Part shown: positions 9,144-19,881 of the stretch, in pieces
How positions within the stretch are numbered: position 1 is the first letter of the stretch
Layout: each line of letters opens with the position of its first letter
DNA from: Priapulus caudatus
Taxonomy: Eukaryota; Priapulida; Priapulimorpha; Priapulimorphida; Priapulidae
NCBI RefSeq assembly: GCF_000485595.1
Contig: NW_014577558.1
Span: forward strand, 187,903 to 214,699
Length of the DNA: 26,797 nucleotides
Direction: 5' to 3'
The notes under the pieces: model-generated
What the model was told of the DNA's origin: nothing
Databases searched by the model: none
The model's input: the letters and a program-made list of their open reading frames with translations, nothing else
Made by a program: the position numbers and the translations under genes

Positions 9144-11309
9144 CTCATCTACACTCAATAATATTTGGCAAAATAGTTCGAATCTGCGACAATGCCAATA
9201 AATCATTTACCGTAAAACATTCTACTCTCTATAAATACTGCCTTAAGCGAGTGTATGTCGTGGATTTCGCCGAGCTACCTATATATCAGACAAAATCCAC
9301 GCAGGCTATATAGTTTAAAGTTTCATATATTCCTTTCATGCTACCAGAATTACATGCAGTCACACGTAACTGACGCACGCTACTGCATGCCTATGTAATA
9401 CAAACCAAACGAATATTGATATGGGAATATTTACATACACAGAGAGACAAATCGATAGTTTTTGATGTTGTGCTGAAATGCCTATTCCTTCAATGATTCA
9501 AACATTTCTTTGAGCTTAGCCTGCTGCATTGCAATGCAAGACAAAACGAACAACTGCGTAGCTAAATGTTTTTAAAGTAATCGTTTCTTTTAATAGTGCA
9601 GCATAAATGTTGAAGTTTCCCCGCCACCCGCCACTGCCATATACCCGCCACGAAATATCAGTTTGCGCCAGGTTAGTCCAAAATATATTAAAGAAACAAA
9701 CATTTCTAAATATCAAATATACCCCGAACATATGTTTAACATAAAATAAGCAAGGTAAATAATTTCTTTTCATTTTTCATTTATGTTAAAAGGTATTAGA
9801 CATTAAATTGTACTAATTTCAAAAAACAAAAAGGACAATTATATTAGACAGATTGATATACAGAATACTCATGATAGTTTACCCGTCTAATATGAAATAT
9901 TTTACTTTGCAACTATCCATACAAACATAAAAAAATCTAACATTTAAAAAAAATGGGAAACACCAATACACGTGTTATGTACGCCATTGGTATATTCAAA
10001 CCAATTTGATATCACAATTTACAAACGCATAAATGGGATATGCATGGACTTTATAGGGTTCTGTGTGTTTTATCATGCTTGCACCAGTAAATCGTGGATG
10101 AACATTTTGCAAAATTGTCAAGTATATATATACAGAACACGACTATTGCACAAACAGGATTCAAATAGTTACTAACCTAGTACCCGTAGAAATGATATTC
10201 CCAGGGTTCACGATAATATTTCTGCATCCTTCTTTTAATGCCATTATTTTATAGTCAAGCAATTTAAATGCATGCTCATGAATACGAAATAGGAGTTAGA
10301 TAATTAACTGCACGGTTATAAATATAATGCTAAAGATTCGTAAAGCCATGAAATATTCCCTAGCTAACATGCAACAAAGCCGAAAACTACCTTAATAATC
10401 ATCTTTATCACTGCAGTACCTAATTGTAAAATAAATGATTAAAAAAAAACGAAGCCTAACCGGTTTTATCACACGATGGTCGAGGATATATATGTCTGTA
10501 TGTTCATTTCGTACGTGAATATACATAAGAGATGAACATAGGGACATAGAGGACATCGGGTGGCATCTTCCCAACTGACACTTTGGTGTCTGCGAATTTC
10601 AATCATGCCTATATAAAAAACGGTCTTAAGTCGCATTTGATGGCAATAATAACATAACAGTGCAGCGTTGTTGGAGTAATATTGATAACATGACACACAA
10701 GGAATAAGCAAACGTACTAATACTACTATGCAAATTCCATGTTAATACGACCCACAGCACTACTAAAAATCATGAATCATGCGTAACACGGATATGAGAT
10801 GAACACCCTTACTTGTTTGTACTTTCCCTATTGCCCTATAGATGGCAATGGCATACAGCAAGCTATTAAATTCCGAGTAGAGGTGCAAGCCTATATATAG
10901 CCACCTCATAATATAGCATGCAGACACTACGTGCATGCAGGCTACATGTGCAATTTGCACGCGTGCACAACGAGTAAAAAACAACATGCATAAAGAAAAA
11001 CAATACTCTAATATTTGAGGTAATATTATGGCATTTACTGCATTAAAATGGTATACATCTCAATACACAGTTCTGTTATCAAACATTCACTTTTGTTAGT
11101 CAACATGACAGATATTTAAAATAAGCAATTTTGGGTGCTGCCATGACACCGTCGGACGATCATTTTACCCATTTCAAATTAAGGGCTTATGACAACATGC
11201 AAGTACAATTAGTACATTTATACCCAACTTCTATCTAACCAAAGGACAATTTGTTTAATAAATTAATGATAGTAACATACATAATCCAACTGAAGCCAAT
11301 AGCAGAGGC
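9144..11309. other. Non-coding AT-rich stretch
   Basis: No recognisable gene. Noted: a small inverted repeat CGTGGATTT/AAATCCACG (9259-9267 and 9293-9301), three CCCGCCAC motifs at about 9619-9652 in an otherwise AT-rich setting, and dense ATGCATGC/CGTGCA palindromic words at about 10915-10970. Short ORFs lack domains. Confidence 0.5.
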
Positions 11310-11425
11310 CGTCACCCAGAGGTTTGGCGACAGGGTCCCCCGGGTTACAAAAGCGATGCGAAGCCTTCGCCCCGAGGCCAGCGAAGCATGTCAGAGTGGG
11401 GGAGAGTCCGGCAATTTTTTTGGTT
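11310..11425. mobile_element. GC-rich remnant, possibly hAT-like element fragment
   Basis: A sharp GC-rich island in AT-rich DNA: GACAGGGTCCCCCGGG, a GCGAAGC-type stretch with GAAGCCTTCGCCCC, then GAGTGGGGGAGAGTCCGG followed by AATTTTTTT. The layout (GCGA-rich words, G-run, TCC, T-run) resembles the interior of the element at 12411-12901. No terminal repeats were found, so it is only a possible relic. Confidence 0.3.
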
Positions 11426-11778
11426 TTTAACATGCTTAGATGTTTATTTCCTGCATCTAGTTCACTTCAATTGTTCTGTTGAATTCAATACAAAAAACAG
11501 TGATTATATCACCATAACAATATCAACATCAATGAAATAAAAGGAGATTTGTAACAAACTCGCTCGGCTGTGGGGAAATTATGACTATATTATCTCCGTG
11601 GTTGTGATCCTATCAATCTAGACTACTAGATGGATGATGACTGTGACTCTGAAATTATAGTGTTAACAGTAAAACTGTTTAGCAGTAGTGAGTGTTTCAG
11701 TAGTTTTTCAAGCCACAATGAGGTCTTTATCATTAAAAAAAGTTATAAATTACGATTTAAATGGTTACACAAAAAGTT
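11426..11778. other. Non-coding AT-rich segment
   Basis: No gene, repeat or RNA signature seen in this stretch. Confidence 0.5.
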
Positions 11779-12371
11779 AAAGGACAGTAGCCTCTAGGAT
11801 TTTACTGCATACACTGTACTTACTGTATAATAAATCGTCTATACCCACATGTATTTGTCACTAGATACTTAATTAATTATTTACACATCAACGCTACGAA
11901 ATTTGAACGGCGGCCATGACACCCCGCGACCGTGCTGCCCCAGCCTGAAAAGTTGCGTATTTGCATATTTTATTTTGCAGGTAAATGACCGAGGGCTAAT
12001 CACAAAAGTGCAATTATATTTATACCTAAATGCTATTTAACGCGAACGATATTCATTTAGGGGCAAATTTATCCATATATAACTGAAACTATATGTCGTT
12101 TATAAGATATTACAATCCTTTTGCTTTTAAATGAATAAATAAGAAATACCCTCGTCTGTAGCCCTTGCTGGAAGTGGTTGTTGCGCAACTTCTCAGATCG
12201 TGCGCTTTGAGTGGCGCCACCGTCGTTTTATCAAACTGTAGTCGTTAGTTTTAAAACATTAAAAAAACATATTTCTAATGGTGATTGAACCATGTAACTT
12301 TTTATGTAGCGGCAATTATAACCTAAATTAGCTGAAAATAACCCTTAGAACCTAGAGGCTACTGTTCCTTT
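11779..12371. mobile_element. 593-bp non-autonomous TIR element, copy 1
   Basis: The ends are inverted copies: AAAGGACAGTAGCCTCTAGG at 11779-11798 and its complement CCTAGAGGCTACTGTTCC TTT at 12351-12371, with one 1-bp gap. The same interior is found again at 18410-19160, so this is a repeat family with two copies in the window. The insertion context is GTTAAAGG on the left and CCTTTAC on the right, fitting either a TA duplication (mariner-like) or a decayed TTAA duplication (piggyBac/Kolobok-like); I cannot decide. There is no coding capacity. Compared with copy 2 there are many single-base gaps as well as substitutions. Confidence 0.85.
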
Positions 12372-12410
12372 ACTTTTATCCCATTAAATTTGACTAGTTG
12401 ACACCTGTTA

Positions 12411-12901
12411 CAGGCCCGTGTAAAGCCAGCTTTATATTGGGGGGGGTTCGTTCTTTTCAAATGTTGGCGAATTTGCTCGGCAGGGGCGTGTACAGGATTT
12501 GTACCAGGGGGGGGGGGTCGAACCGTAACCCCCCAAAGTTGCGAGCACCGAAGGGGGGTGTGGGGGCTCTCCCAGAAATTTTTTAAATTAGACCCCTCAG
12601 ATGCGTTTTCTGCGCGAGCAAGTGGCGGTCCGGACTCCCTGGACCCCCCCCCCCCCCCCCCTGTACACGCCCCTGCTCGCGGCCGAAGCGACCAGCGAGG
12701 CGAGCCAAGACAGCGCCGAGCGGGGGGAGGGTATGGGAGGGGGGTGTTCACTGTTCACCCTCTCGCACGATGGAGATTTTGCAATTATTACACTAAAATG
12801 GAGGTGAAATTCTTGCAAATTTAAAAAAAAAAAGTTTTTGCCTGGGGGGCTCGGGTGGGGTTCGTTTCGAACCCCCCGAACCTGCCCTGACTACGGGCCT
12901 G
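12411..12901. mobile_element. hAT-like non-autonomous element with 5-bp target duplication
   Basis: CAGGCCCGT at 12411-12419 is inverted at 12893-12901 (ACGGGCCTG). The five bases before the left end (12406-12410) and after the right end (12902-12906) are both TGTTA. The right end also holds the hairpin GGGGTTCG/CGAACCCC (12857-12874), and near the left end is a run of eight G (12439-12446) followed by TTCG. CAG...CTG ends are typical of hAT transposons, although most hATs duplicate 8 bp; 5 bp suggests a divergent group. It is interrupted by the element at 12481-12675 and carries no transposase. Confidence 0.7.
12481..12675. mobile_element. 195-bp foldback element with poly-G/poly-C arms, nested
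   Basis: Perfect 16-bp terminal inverted repeats: CAGGGGCGTGTACAGG (12481-12496) and CCTGTACACGCCCCTG (12660-12675). Inside, a run of 11 G (12507-12517) faces a run of 18 C (12644-12661), so the arms can extend by G:C pairing. The flanks CTCGG and CTCGC match at 4 of 5 bases, again suggesting a 5-bp target duplication. The ends are of hAT type (CAGGGGCGT). It lies inside the 12411-12901 element, so it inserted later. Homopolymer lengths may be sequencing-sensitive. Confidence 0.75.
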
Positions 12902-13383
12902 TGTTATACCCACTTGTAATCACAATACATTTATTTGTATTAGATCCCAATGTAACCGAGTAGACCCGAGTAAACAACTGTAGGTCCAAACCATGTTACT
13001 AGGTTTAAACTATACTTTTTGTTTTTTTATCAACCAAGGGGGGTTACAGAAACCAAATAACCCCCCTGGGTACGGCCTGAATAGTGACATTTAGGATATT
13101 GCATTACATCGTCACTTAGATTAATAAATAAAAATTTCTATTGATCTGTAGCTCGCCGTTAAAAACTTAATGCGCAAAATTGCATCGTTACGCGATTAGT
13201 GGCAGTATACTGACGTTGTAAGCAAATATTATTTGACAGGTTTGTTTTAAAATAAATTTCTAGCAATTATTGACCCATAAGTTTGTATGTAGCATAACTT
13301 AAACTTACCTCTATTGATAATTAAATAATTAAATACATTAAACATGGGGTCTGATGTCAGAAACAAAATTACTCTAAACATTA
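12902..13383. other. Non-coding segment with a G/C-run remnant at 13034-13079
   Basis: Mostly AT-rich and featureless. CCAAGGGGGGTTAC and AATAACCCCCCTGGG form a weak inverted pair ending in GGGTACGGCCTG at 13079. That end read in reverse (CAGGCCGTACCCAGGGGGG) looks like a hAT-type terminus, so this may be a solo end of a third element. No partner end was found. Confidence 0.4.
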
Positions 13384-13700
13384 GCAAAATAAACTCTAGT
13401 TGCTCCCATTTCACTGCGCGTTTGCTTAAAACCCACAAGAAAGAGGTAAGAAAACTGGCATTCTGGCGGCAAACGCCGGACTTGTTTTCCCAAACAAAAT
13501 AGCCTCGAAGTGGTGACGTGACGTCACATGTTTTTATCTTTGCTGCGCCCGTACCGCTGTACCGCCGCACCGCTGCACGGTTGCTTGGGGATTGGGGAAA
13601 CTGTCAACAACATCGGAGAATTTCAGCATTGGAGGTATTTTCAAAATACCTTTTATAAGACAACGCGCAGTGAAATGGGAGGAACTAGAGTTTATTTTGC
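13384..13700. mobile_element. 317-bp element with 39-bp inverted repeats
   Basis: 13384-13422 (GCAAAATAAACTCTAGTTGC...) is the reverse complement of 13662-13700 with a single mismatch. The interior holds a perfect palindrome AGGTATTTT-C-AAAATACCT (13633-13651), CCGCTG/CCGC repeats (about 13546-13580) and a CRE-like site. No clear target duplication is visible, so the true ends may lie a few bases further out. Family unassigned; no coding sequence. Confidence 0.75.
13519..13526. promoter_or_regulatory. CRE-like palindrome TGACGTCA
   Basis: A perfect cAMP-response-element octamer within GTGACGTGACGTCAC, inside the 317-bp element. Whether it is used is unknown; it may be incidental. Confidence 0.35.
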
Positions 13701-16117
13701 CATAAGGTAGTATGATTATGCATGACACGAAGTATTTGCTAGTCTAGTACTGGAGAAATTAGCGTTTGGATGCGCATTGTGAGCCTTTAACATTTATCTT
13801 TTTCTCCTGATAGCAACATGGTAGTTACGAGTTTCTCATACACAGGGTATAGATCGAGGTCCGGTTTACGAGAACTAGTTCATGTTAAGATTATTGTTAT
13901 GACAAATTTTGTTTTTCACAGCCTGGAGTATACTGTTCCCTTCTGAGATCGCATAGAGAATTTATACTATATATTTTTTAAAGCGTACGGGGTTAATTTT
14001 CTGAAGTGCTGCGGTATTGCATTTTTTCACGCCCTGAGGATCTATAGCTTTCCAGAATATGCTTAGATACGTTTCATATATATAGCAAGATCATGTTGAT
14101 GTTCATCAGGTAGACATGACCACAAAACAGGTAAATTCCCATCTTAATTACATCACAATGGGCTTTCCAAGACAGCATTCCTCTGTTCACGCAGATAATA
14201 TGCGTTTTTTTTCAATTTGTCTTCTTAAAATGGTTTATTCACCCTAGGGGGTGTCAGGGTTCAGGGACCACCCAGGCCAGCCGTCTACTTAGCGAAAAGA
14301 GACTGCACAAAGCCAAATAGCGTTCTTGTATATCAAAACTGGATGGGCGAGACTAAAAACACATCACTACTAGTAAGTGTGGTATTTCTTTTATCTGGAA
14401 TATCGCCTTGACAGGGATTTTACTGTTATTGGGGTTACATGCTATGCACCTTGATAACAGCATGTATCTATGTTTTCTATAGTCTCGAAACCCGTTTTAA
14501 TAAAATCGCCTTATAATGAAACATCATAGCTTTAAGCTTAGACATGATATTTTTTCAAGAAGAAGATATCACACAGATAATATAGCATCTGCTAAAAGAA
14601 AGTGATCGGTGATGTCAACATGTCTCACTTCTCAGTGAACTAATACGAACTACTAGACAACAAGAAGAAAACGGTGCGAGTCATATGAACCATGTCTCAC
14701 TTCTGTATACTATATTACCATGACGATACATGAGTTTTACGATTGACTAATATGAATAAGCACTATATAGAAACGTTACCATGTTGCCTACACGTTTAAG
14801 TGACACCAAGTAAGCAATTTTTATAAGCTTTGAATTGATATCAACAAATTACATTGAAAACTTTGGCACATTTTCCAACCTTCTCCTACGCCCCACCCAC
14901 TTTCTTCGAAACATTTAAACAGAAAATCACACTCGTATATGTGTATACACGGCATGAGCATGAGCAGCACAAGCACGGCGAGTCGTGAAAAAAAAAATAG
15001 ATGCATTACAGTAACGTATACTACTACTAGCTGCCTGCGCACCGTCTAGTAAAACAGAAATATGGTCCAGCGTAATTCAGCGGCCAAGTTAGTATCTCTC
15101 TTCTTTGGTCACGTGAGCAAAGCACGTGCTCCTCCTCGGTATCCAGGGTTAACATAAACAAACCAGTCAAGAACGAAAAATATAGTTTTGGGAAATTTAG
15201 CGACTTTCACTGCGTGGTTCATATATCGTGTGCATCAACTATCATTCATAGAGGTTAGCAGCATTAACGCGCTAGCAGGTTTTCGCCTGTTCTGTATTTT
15301 TGCGCAACTGTACGTTCGATGTACAAACGAAAACACCTAAACTACAGAAGTACCGCTCTTAGCAACTGTCCACTTTGGCAGCTACGTAGTTCCTTCCACT
15401 GTGCATGACTCATAATCACACACTATTCACACCCCAACCCTATCCTGCCTACTGGCATGGCTCTTTGATAAATGCTTTTTGTGCTGTTATGTCAACTGAA
15501 TGAGCCCGTTTTAAATTTATTCCATCATCAGGGTCATTCTAAATTGCCTGCAGTAGCAGAGCAATTCAGGCGCATCCACACCAACATCGGCACCCACGTA
15601 CGAGCGCGCGTACCTCGATATAATAATGAGGCCTTCCACAGCTCGTGAACAGCATAGATATCAGAATGAGATCCGGCTAGGGTAAAAACAGAGAAGAATG
15701 GCACTTTGTTTGTTCGACATGAGAATCTCAGCCGAATCTCACAAAGACGGCACTGTTCCTAATATAAGGATAGATATGGCGATCACCACGCAGCTTAATT
15801 GCTTATAGCACACATTACCATAACTTGTGCATGCACATCACTACGCCTCACGAGTGCATTGTAGACATTATATCTGCAAGTGAATTAAATTTTTCTTAAA
15901 TTTAGGCATGGCATAGGCATTTTTCTTTACGAAACACACGCGTTTATATAATGTACGTATTTATGATGTAGCACGAGAGAATGTATCCATGGGCAAGACA
16001 TTGTGTTATTTTAAACTGCAATTATATTATACAGATACATTAATTAATAATTCTCTAATCTGCTGACACCTGCCCGTTATTATACATCTGTTATTCGACA
16101 GTAACTCATAGTATTAT
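13701..16117. other. Non-coding stretch
   Basis: No gene recognised on either strand. CATGTCTCACTTCT occurs at about 14620 and again at about 14691 as a short direct repeat. A possible regulatory pair of E-boxes at 15110-15130 is listed separately. GCGCGCGTAC words occur near 15600. Confidence 0.5.
15110..15130. promoter_or_regulatory. Paired E-boxes (CACGTG x2)
   Basis: CACGTG at 15110-15115, in the context GTCACGTGAG favoured by bHLH-zip factors of the MITF/TFE/USF type, and at 15123-15128, in the palindrome AGCACGTGCT. The centres are 13 bp apart. A forkhead-like ATAAACAAAC follows near 15156. No adjacent gene start was recognised, so function is speculative. Confidence 0.35.
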
Positions 16118-16477
16118 CAGTGTTTCCCCTGCATTGACATGAGCGAGGCGGGCCGCCTCGCTCAAATTCTCAGCCGCCACACAGGAATTTGTCCAAAACA
16201 CCGCCTCGCTGACGAAAATCACTGTTTTAAAAAGAACATCACTGTTGGAAAGTCTCATACAATGTGTTCAGAATAGCTTAGAATGCACTAAATTGCACAA
16301 TTTTTTCACAATTTTATCCGGGGGGGGGGGGCCCTAGCTGGGCGAGCCCCAGCGGTGCTCGCTTTGCTATAGGTCCTCGAAACGCGCACATATACCAAAA
16401 AACCTTTACCACCTCTCGAACCTTTTTGGCCAGGTACAAAGCACAAGGTACAAGTACACAGGTAAGGGGAAACACTG
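16118..16477. mobile_element. 360-bp hAT-like MITE
   Basis: Perfect 13-bp inverted ends CAGTGTTTCCCCT (16118-16130) and AGGGGAAACACTG (16465-16477). CAGTGTTTCCCC is a common hAT-type terminus. The expected 8-bp flanking duplication is not clear (AGTATTAT against GTATATAC), so it may have decayed or the ends may be off by a base or two. The interior has a GC-rich hairpin next to the left end, the word CCGCCTCGCT repeated at about 16202, and a run of G followed by GCCC at about 16321-16336. No ORF. Confidence 0.75.
16140..16164. repeat. GC-rich hairpin inside the MITE
   Basis: TGAGCGAGGCGG and CCGCCTCGCTCA form a 12-bp perfect stem around a single G. The half-site GCCTCGCT recurs at about 16203, so it may be a subterminal protein-binding repeat. 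Confidence 0.85.
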
Positions 16478-17950
16478 GTATATACGACGACATTTCACAT
16501 TAATTAAACCCTGTTATATGAAATTGTTAAATGAGAATCCCAATAATCAGATGATACGTTACATGTATATTACTGAGGAGAAGATTGATACTGATGATAG
16601 ATTTATCATAGCATAGCACACGCGTATGCACACACACACAACACACACAAGTATTGTACAGCAAGTAGTAAGTCATACAGGCAGCACAGCATATCCAAAC
16701 TCAACGTTTGTGAAATTCATATATGACATTAGCATCCCTAGGATTGGCAAGCACAGCAACCGCAGCATCCCGCATGAACCAGCCTCTACATGTACAAGTA
16801 TAGGGTGTACAACTATAGAGAACACACACACACATGCGCGCACCCAATTCGAGCACACACTTAATCCCCCACCACACGTACATATTTGATCTTTGTCAAA
16901 ACTAAAATCAACATTAAAAGTTTAAGAATTAAAATAAGTTCCATCAAAAAATATATTTCCACAAATCGGATTGGAATGGAACGCTTATCATCAATACCGA
17001 TACCGGTAAATTCATTCCTTCGCATCTCGCATCTTTGCATATATATAATAGTACATGTACCATATCAAATAAGAATAAGTCAATAATACTAATAGTCATA
17101 ATTCTACTATCATCGTCCTGAGCAAGCTAGGGACTACTCGTTTTTATCCAGATGTTAATTTAAAATGTTTCATGATTTCATCAACAATTAGTTATGATAT
17201 ATTCGTGGCATAAAGTATTATATAATATTTTAAGTATAGTAGGGCTACACATATCCACGCAACCTTTTGTTAGTAAATTAAAAATTTGTTCTGCTCAGAG
17301 ATTTGAACAGATCAGCCCCGCTATACAAAGGCCCACCCACGTGAAAGTTAACGATCTAAAATGAACACGGGTTAATACGGATAGACAGGTAGATGATTTA
17401 TTTCATATAGCTTCACCTGCCCCTTCTCGTGATACTGAATGGAAGCAGACTGCTTCCATACAACATAGAAACGGTACCCGAGGGTAGACTAGTATAGGGA
17501 GTAGGAGGCCGTGAACTGGATTAGCTCCAAGAAATTCTCAATTACACGCGGACGGATAAGTGTACGCATTTACTTCTCACAGCTACATGCACCGCAGCAG
17601 CGATGGTTTTTAAAATGGTTCCGCCAGGGCGTGAGTGAAAACCCCCTGACTGCGATGATCTTATCGTGTTTTCATGTCCTGTTTTAGCTGCTATAAATTT
17701 GTTTGGCAAGTGTGAGGTCACTCTGCTGTACTGCGCGCAAACTGGCCAAGTCACTCTTGTTGTACCAGTATTTCACTGGGATTTTCGCCATCAGTAAAGA
17801 TAGAAACATGCAGCTTTCTGCTTTTACTCCGCGCTTTTGTCATTTGCCTAGCATATCGGTGGAAAACGACTACGGTAACTGCAGCTTTATTGCCATATAT
17901 AGTGAATTTGTACACGGCATAATATATATGCTTGATCCTTCCGTCCAGCA
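16478..17950. other. Non-coding stretch with CA microsatellites
   Basis: CA-rich tracts at about 16627-16650 and 16824-16860 and a short TATATATA block near 17040. ORFs here come from the repeats or have no domain. Nothing else recognised. Confidence 0.5.
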
Positions 17951-18006
17951 AGCATGTGTGCGTGCGTGCATGTATGTATGCGTGCGTGCATGTATGTATG
18001 CATGCA
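17951..18006. repeat. 20-bp tandem repeat of GTGC/ATGT words
   Basis: CGTGCGTGCATGTATGTATG occurs twice without a mismatch (17961-17980 and 17981-18000), flanked by partial units. It ends just before the left inverted repeat of the 2.15-kb segment, with an (AT)n tract at 18019-18034 between. Confidence 0.9.
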
Positions 18007-18125
18007 TATTGCATAATATTATATATATATATTATATCAAGAGCTCATAATAGAGAAGAGTATGACACCGTTTTAACAGCGTTTTGCATAATTTTCAACT
18101 TGTAAATATTCTATCAATAAGTGAA

Positions 18126-18345
18126 CAAGAGCCGCAGAGCGTCTGGGCTCATCTGAGGTCTGTTGCTACGGTTATAAACGTATCATTGAAGGCGTGCGTA
18201 GTGACACCTTTGTTAGGTGCAGATATGCAGATACGCAGTTGCGTACACATCATTTCAGCAACCTTCTGCATTCTGCATACCTCCCAAATCCCATTGGTTA
18301 ATACAAATCGCGTGCCTGAAACTCCTATTTTATGGTGCATTGTGA
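18126..18345. other. Left interior of the long-TIR segment
   Basis: Unique-looking sequence; an ORF spans it on the plus strand with no recognisable domain. TGCAGATATGCAGATACGCAG (about 18218) is a small direct repeat. Confidence 0.4.
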
Positions 18346-18362
18346 CCCTAACCCTAACCCTA
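18346..18362. repeat. Short interstitial telomere-like tract
   Basis: CCCTAACCCTAACCCTA: nearly three copies of CCCTAA, the complement of TTAGGG, followed shortly by a poly-A run (18365-18378). TTAGGG is the telomere repeat of most animals outside arthropods and nematodes. Three units can arise by chance or by telomerase-mediated repair. Confidence 0.75.
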
Positions 18363-18409
18363 TTAAAAAAAAAAAAAATTAATTGTTGTAAAAATTATTT
18401 GTTGTTATT

Positions 18410-18607
18410 AAAGGGACAGTAGCCTCTAGGATTTTACTGCATACAACTGTACTTACTGTATAACAAATCGTCTATACCCACACGTATTTGTTACCAGATA
18501 CCTAATTTAAAGGGACAGTAGCCTCTAGGATTTTACTGCATACAACTGTACTTACTGTATAACAAATCGTCTATACCCACACGTATTTGTTACCAAATAC
18601 CTAATTT
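18410..18607. repeat. 99-bp tandem duplication of an element end
   Basis: 18410-18508 and 18509-18607 differ at one base (CAGATACC against CAAATACC). The first unit stops exactly where the element's own sequence reads TAATTTAATT, which contains TTAA, the site at which the next copy begins (TTTAAAGGGAC). This looks like one copy starting inside another at a TTAA, or a recent tandem duplication. Confidence 0.9.
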
Positions 18608-19160
18608 AATTGTTATAATTATTTACACATCAACGCTACGAAATTTGAACGGCGCCATGACACCCCGCGACCGTGCTTGCACCGCCGAAAAAGTTGCGTA
18701 TTTGACAATTTATTTGCACGTACCAGGACCCGAGGGCTTAGATCGCGCACAAAGTCGCAATTACTATTATACCTAAGGCTATTTAAACCCAACCTGAACG
18801 ATAATTCATGTTTAGTTGGCAAATTTATCCATATTTATAATACTGAAACATATATGTCGTTTGATAAGATGATTACAATCCTTTTGATTTTTTAAATGAA
18901 GGTAAATAAAGAAACACCCTCGCGTCTGGTAGCCTTGGCGCTGGGAAAAGTGGTTCTTGCGCAACTTATCAAGATCGTGCGGCTTTGCAGTGGCCGCCAC
19001 CTGTCGCACTTGATAATCAACAGCCTGTAGTAGTTTAGTTTTACAAACATTTTTTGAATATTCATTTCTAATGGTGATTGGAAACCATCGAACTGTTGTT
19101 ATGTTAGCGTAATTATAACCTCAAATTTAGCTGACAAATAACCCTTAGAGAACCTAGAGG
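18410..19160. mobile_element. 593-bp family, copy 2 with duplicated left end
   Basis: Aligns with 11779-12358 from AAAGGGACAGTAGCCTCTAG through TTTACACATCAACGCTACG and TTCTAATGGTGATTG to AACCTAGAGG. The first 99 bp occurs twice. The right end stops matching after CCTAGAGG at 19160, so the last 12-13 bp of the inverted repeat are lost or replaced by GTTAACTC. It lies within the 18036-20181 segment and so either inserted into it or was carried by it. Non-coding; the short ORFs here are incidental. Confidence 0.85.
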
Positions 19161-19708
19161 GTTAACTCTCCCGCTGTTAAATGTGTTTGTAAATAAATCA
19201 TGTAAATATTTGCCCGTTAATTTGACAACAAACATAGCCTTGAAACACATCGGATAAAGATAGAAACAAAAACAGACAACGAGGGGCGTCAGGAATTAAT
19301 TAAAAAAATCAGATGGCAATTCCGACTCCAACGACCTTGCAGCCGTGACGCCTTGCGTTGCTGTACGCGATTCGGTCACCGCACCGACTTTTTGGCTCTA
19401 AATGTGACCATAGGCGTTATTGGGATTTCTAGATTGAGTAGAGTGCGCTGCTCATGACTGTGACGTCAGTTGAGGGCAGTCAGGAATCTCGATGTTGTTA
19501 ACCCTCCTCTGAGCCGCGTCAAAAGCGTTATCAGGACACTTATCTTCGCCAGTTCGAGTGGAAAAAGCACTTTCATGCCTTCAAGTAAGTGATAAAAATC
19601 GGACTGGTCCCTAGGTCAGCCGCTTGAAGACAAAAAAGTTTTTCACTCTGTCCATTAGGGCTTAGGCCATTACCTCAGAAAATGTCTAATATCTGACCTT
19701 TCCCCCCC

Positions 19709-19727
19709 TGCCCTTTGACCTGTGACC
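19709..19727 (-). promoter_or_regulatory. DR1-like nuclear-receptor motif
   Basis: On the minus strand AGGTCA-A-AGGGCA (19709-19721), two half-sites spaced by one base, preceded by GGTCAC. DR1 sites are bound by HNF4/RXR-type receptors, ancient in animals. Use here is unproven. Confidence 0.3.
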
Positions 19728-19881
19728 GCCAATTTCGCACTGGTGATGGGTTTCCTGCCCATCGCACTATACACCGAATATTAAGAGCATAAGTCGAGCC
19801 GTTAAGATTTGTGCCGCAATTCCGTATTTCCCCCTATACATTAAGTTAAGGGAGAAATATTCCCCATCCGTTTACAAATCT

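Noticed and set aside
9516-9773. 85-codon minus-strand ORF with a GSGGWRG stretch
   Set aside because: The stretch comes from the CCCGCCAC repeats; the rest is AT-rich low-complexity translation.
12359-12824. Overlapping Pro/Gly-rich ORFs on both strands
   Set aside because: Produced by the poly-G/poly-C runs and GC-rich interior of the nested hAT-like elements.
12855-12876. TTCG-containing hairpin considered as a tRNA or terminator
   Set aside because: It lies at the right end of a hAT-like element and lacks the other tRNA arms; a bacterial-type terminator has no place in this context.
16110-16485. 8-bp target duplication for the 16118-16477 MITE
   Set aside because: AGTATTAT and GTATATAC do not align well enough; not claimed.
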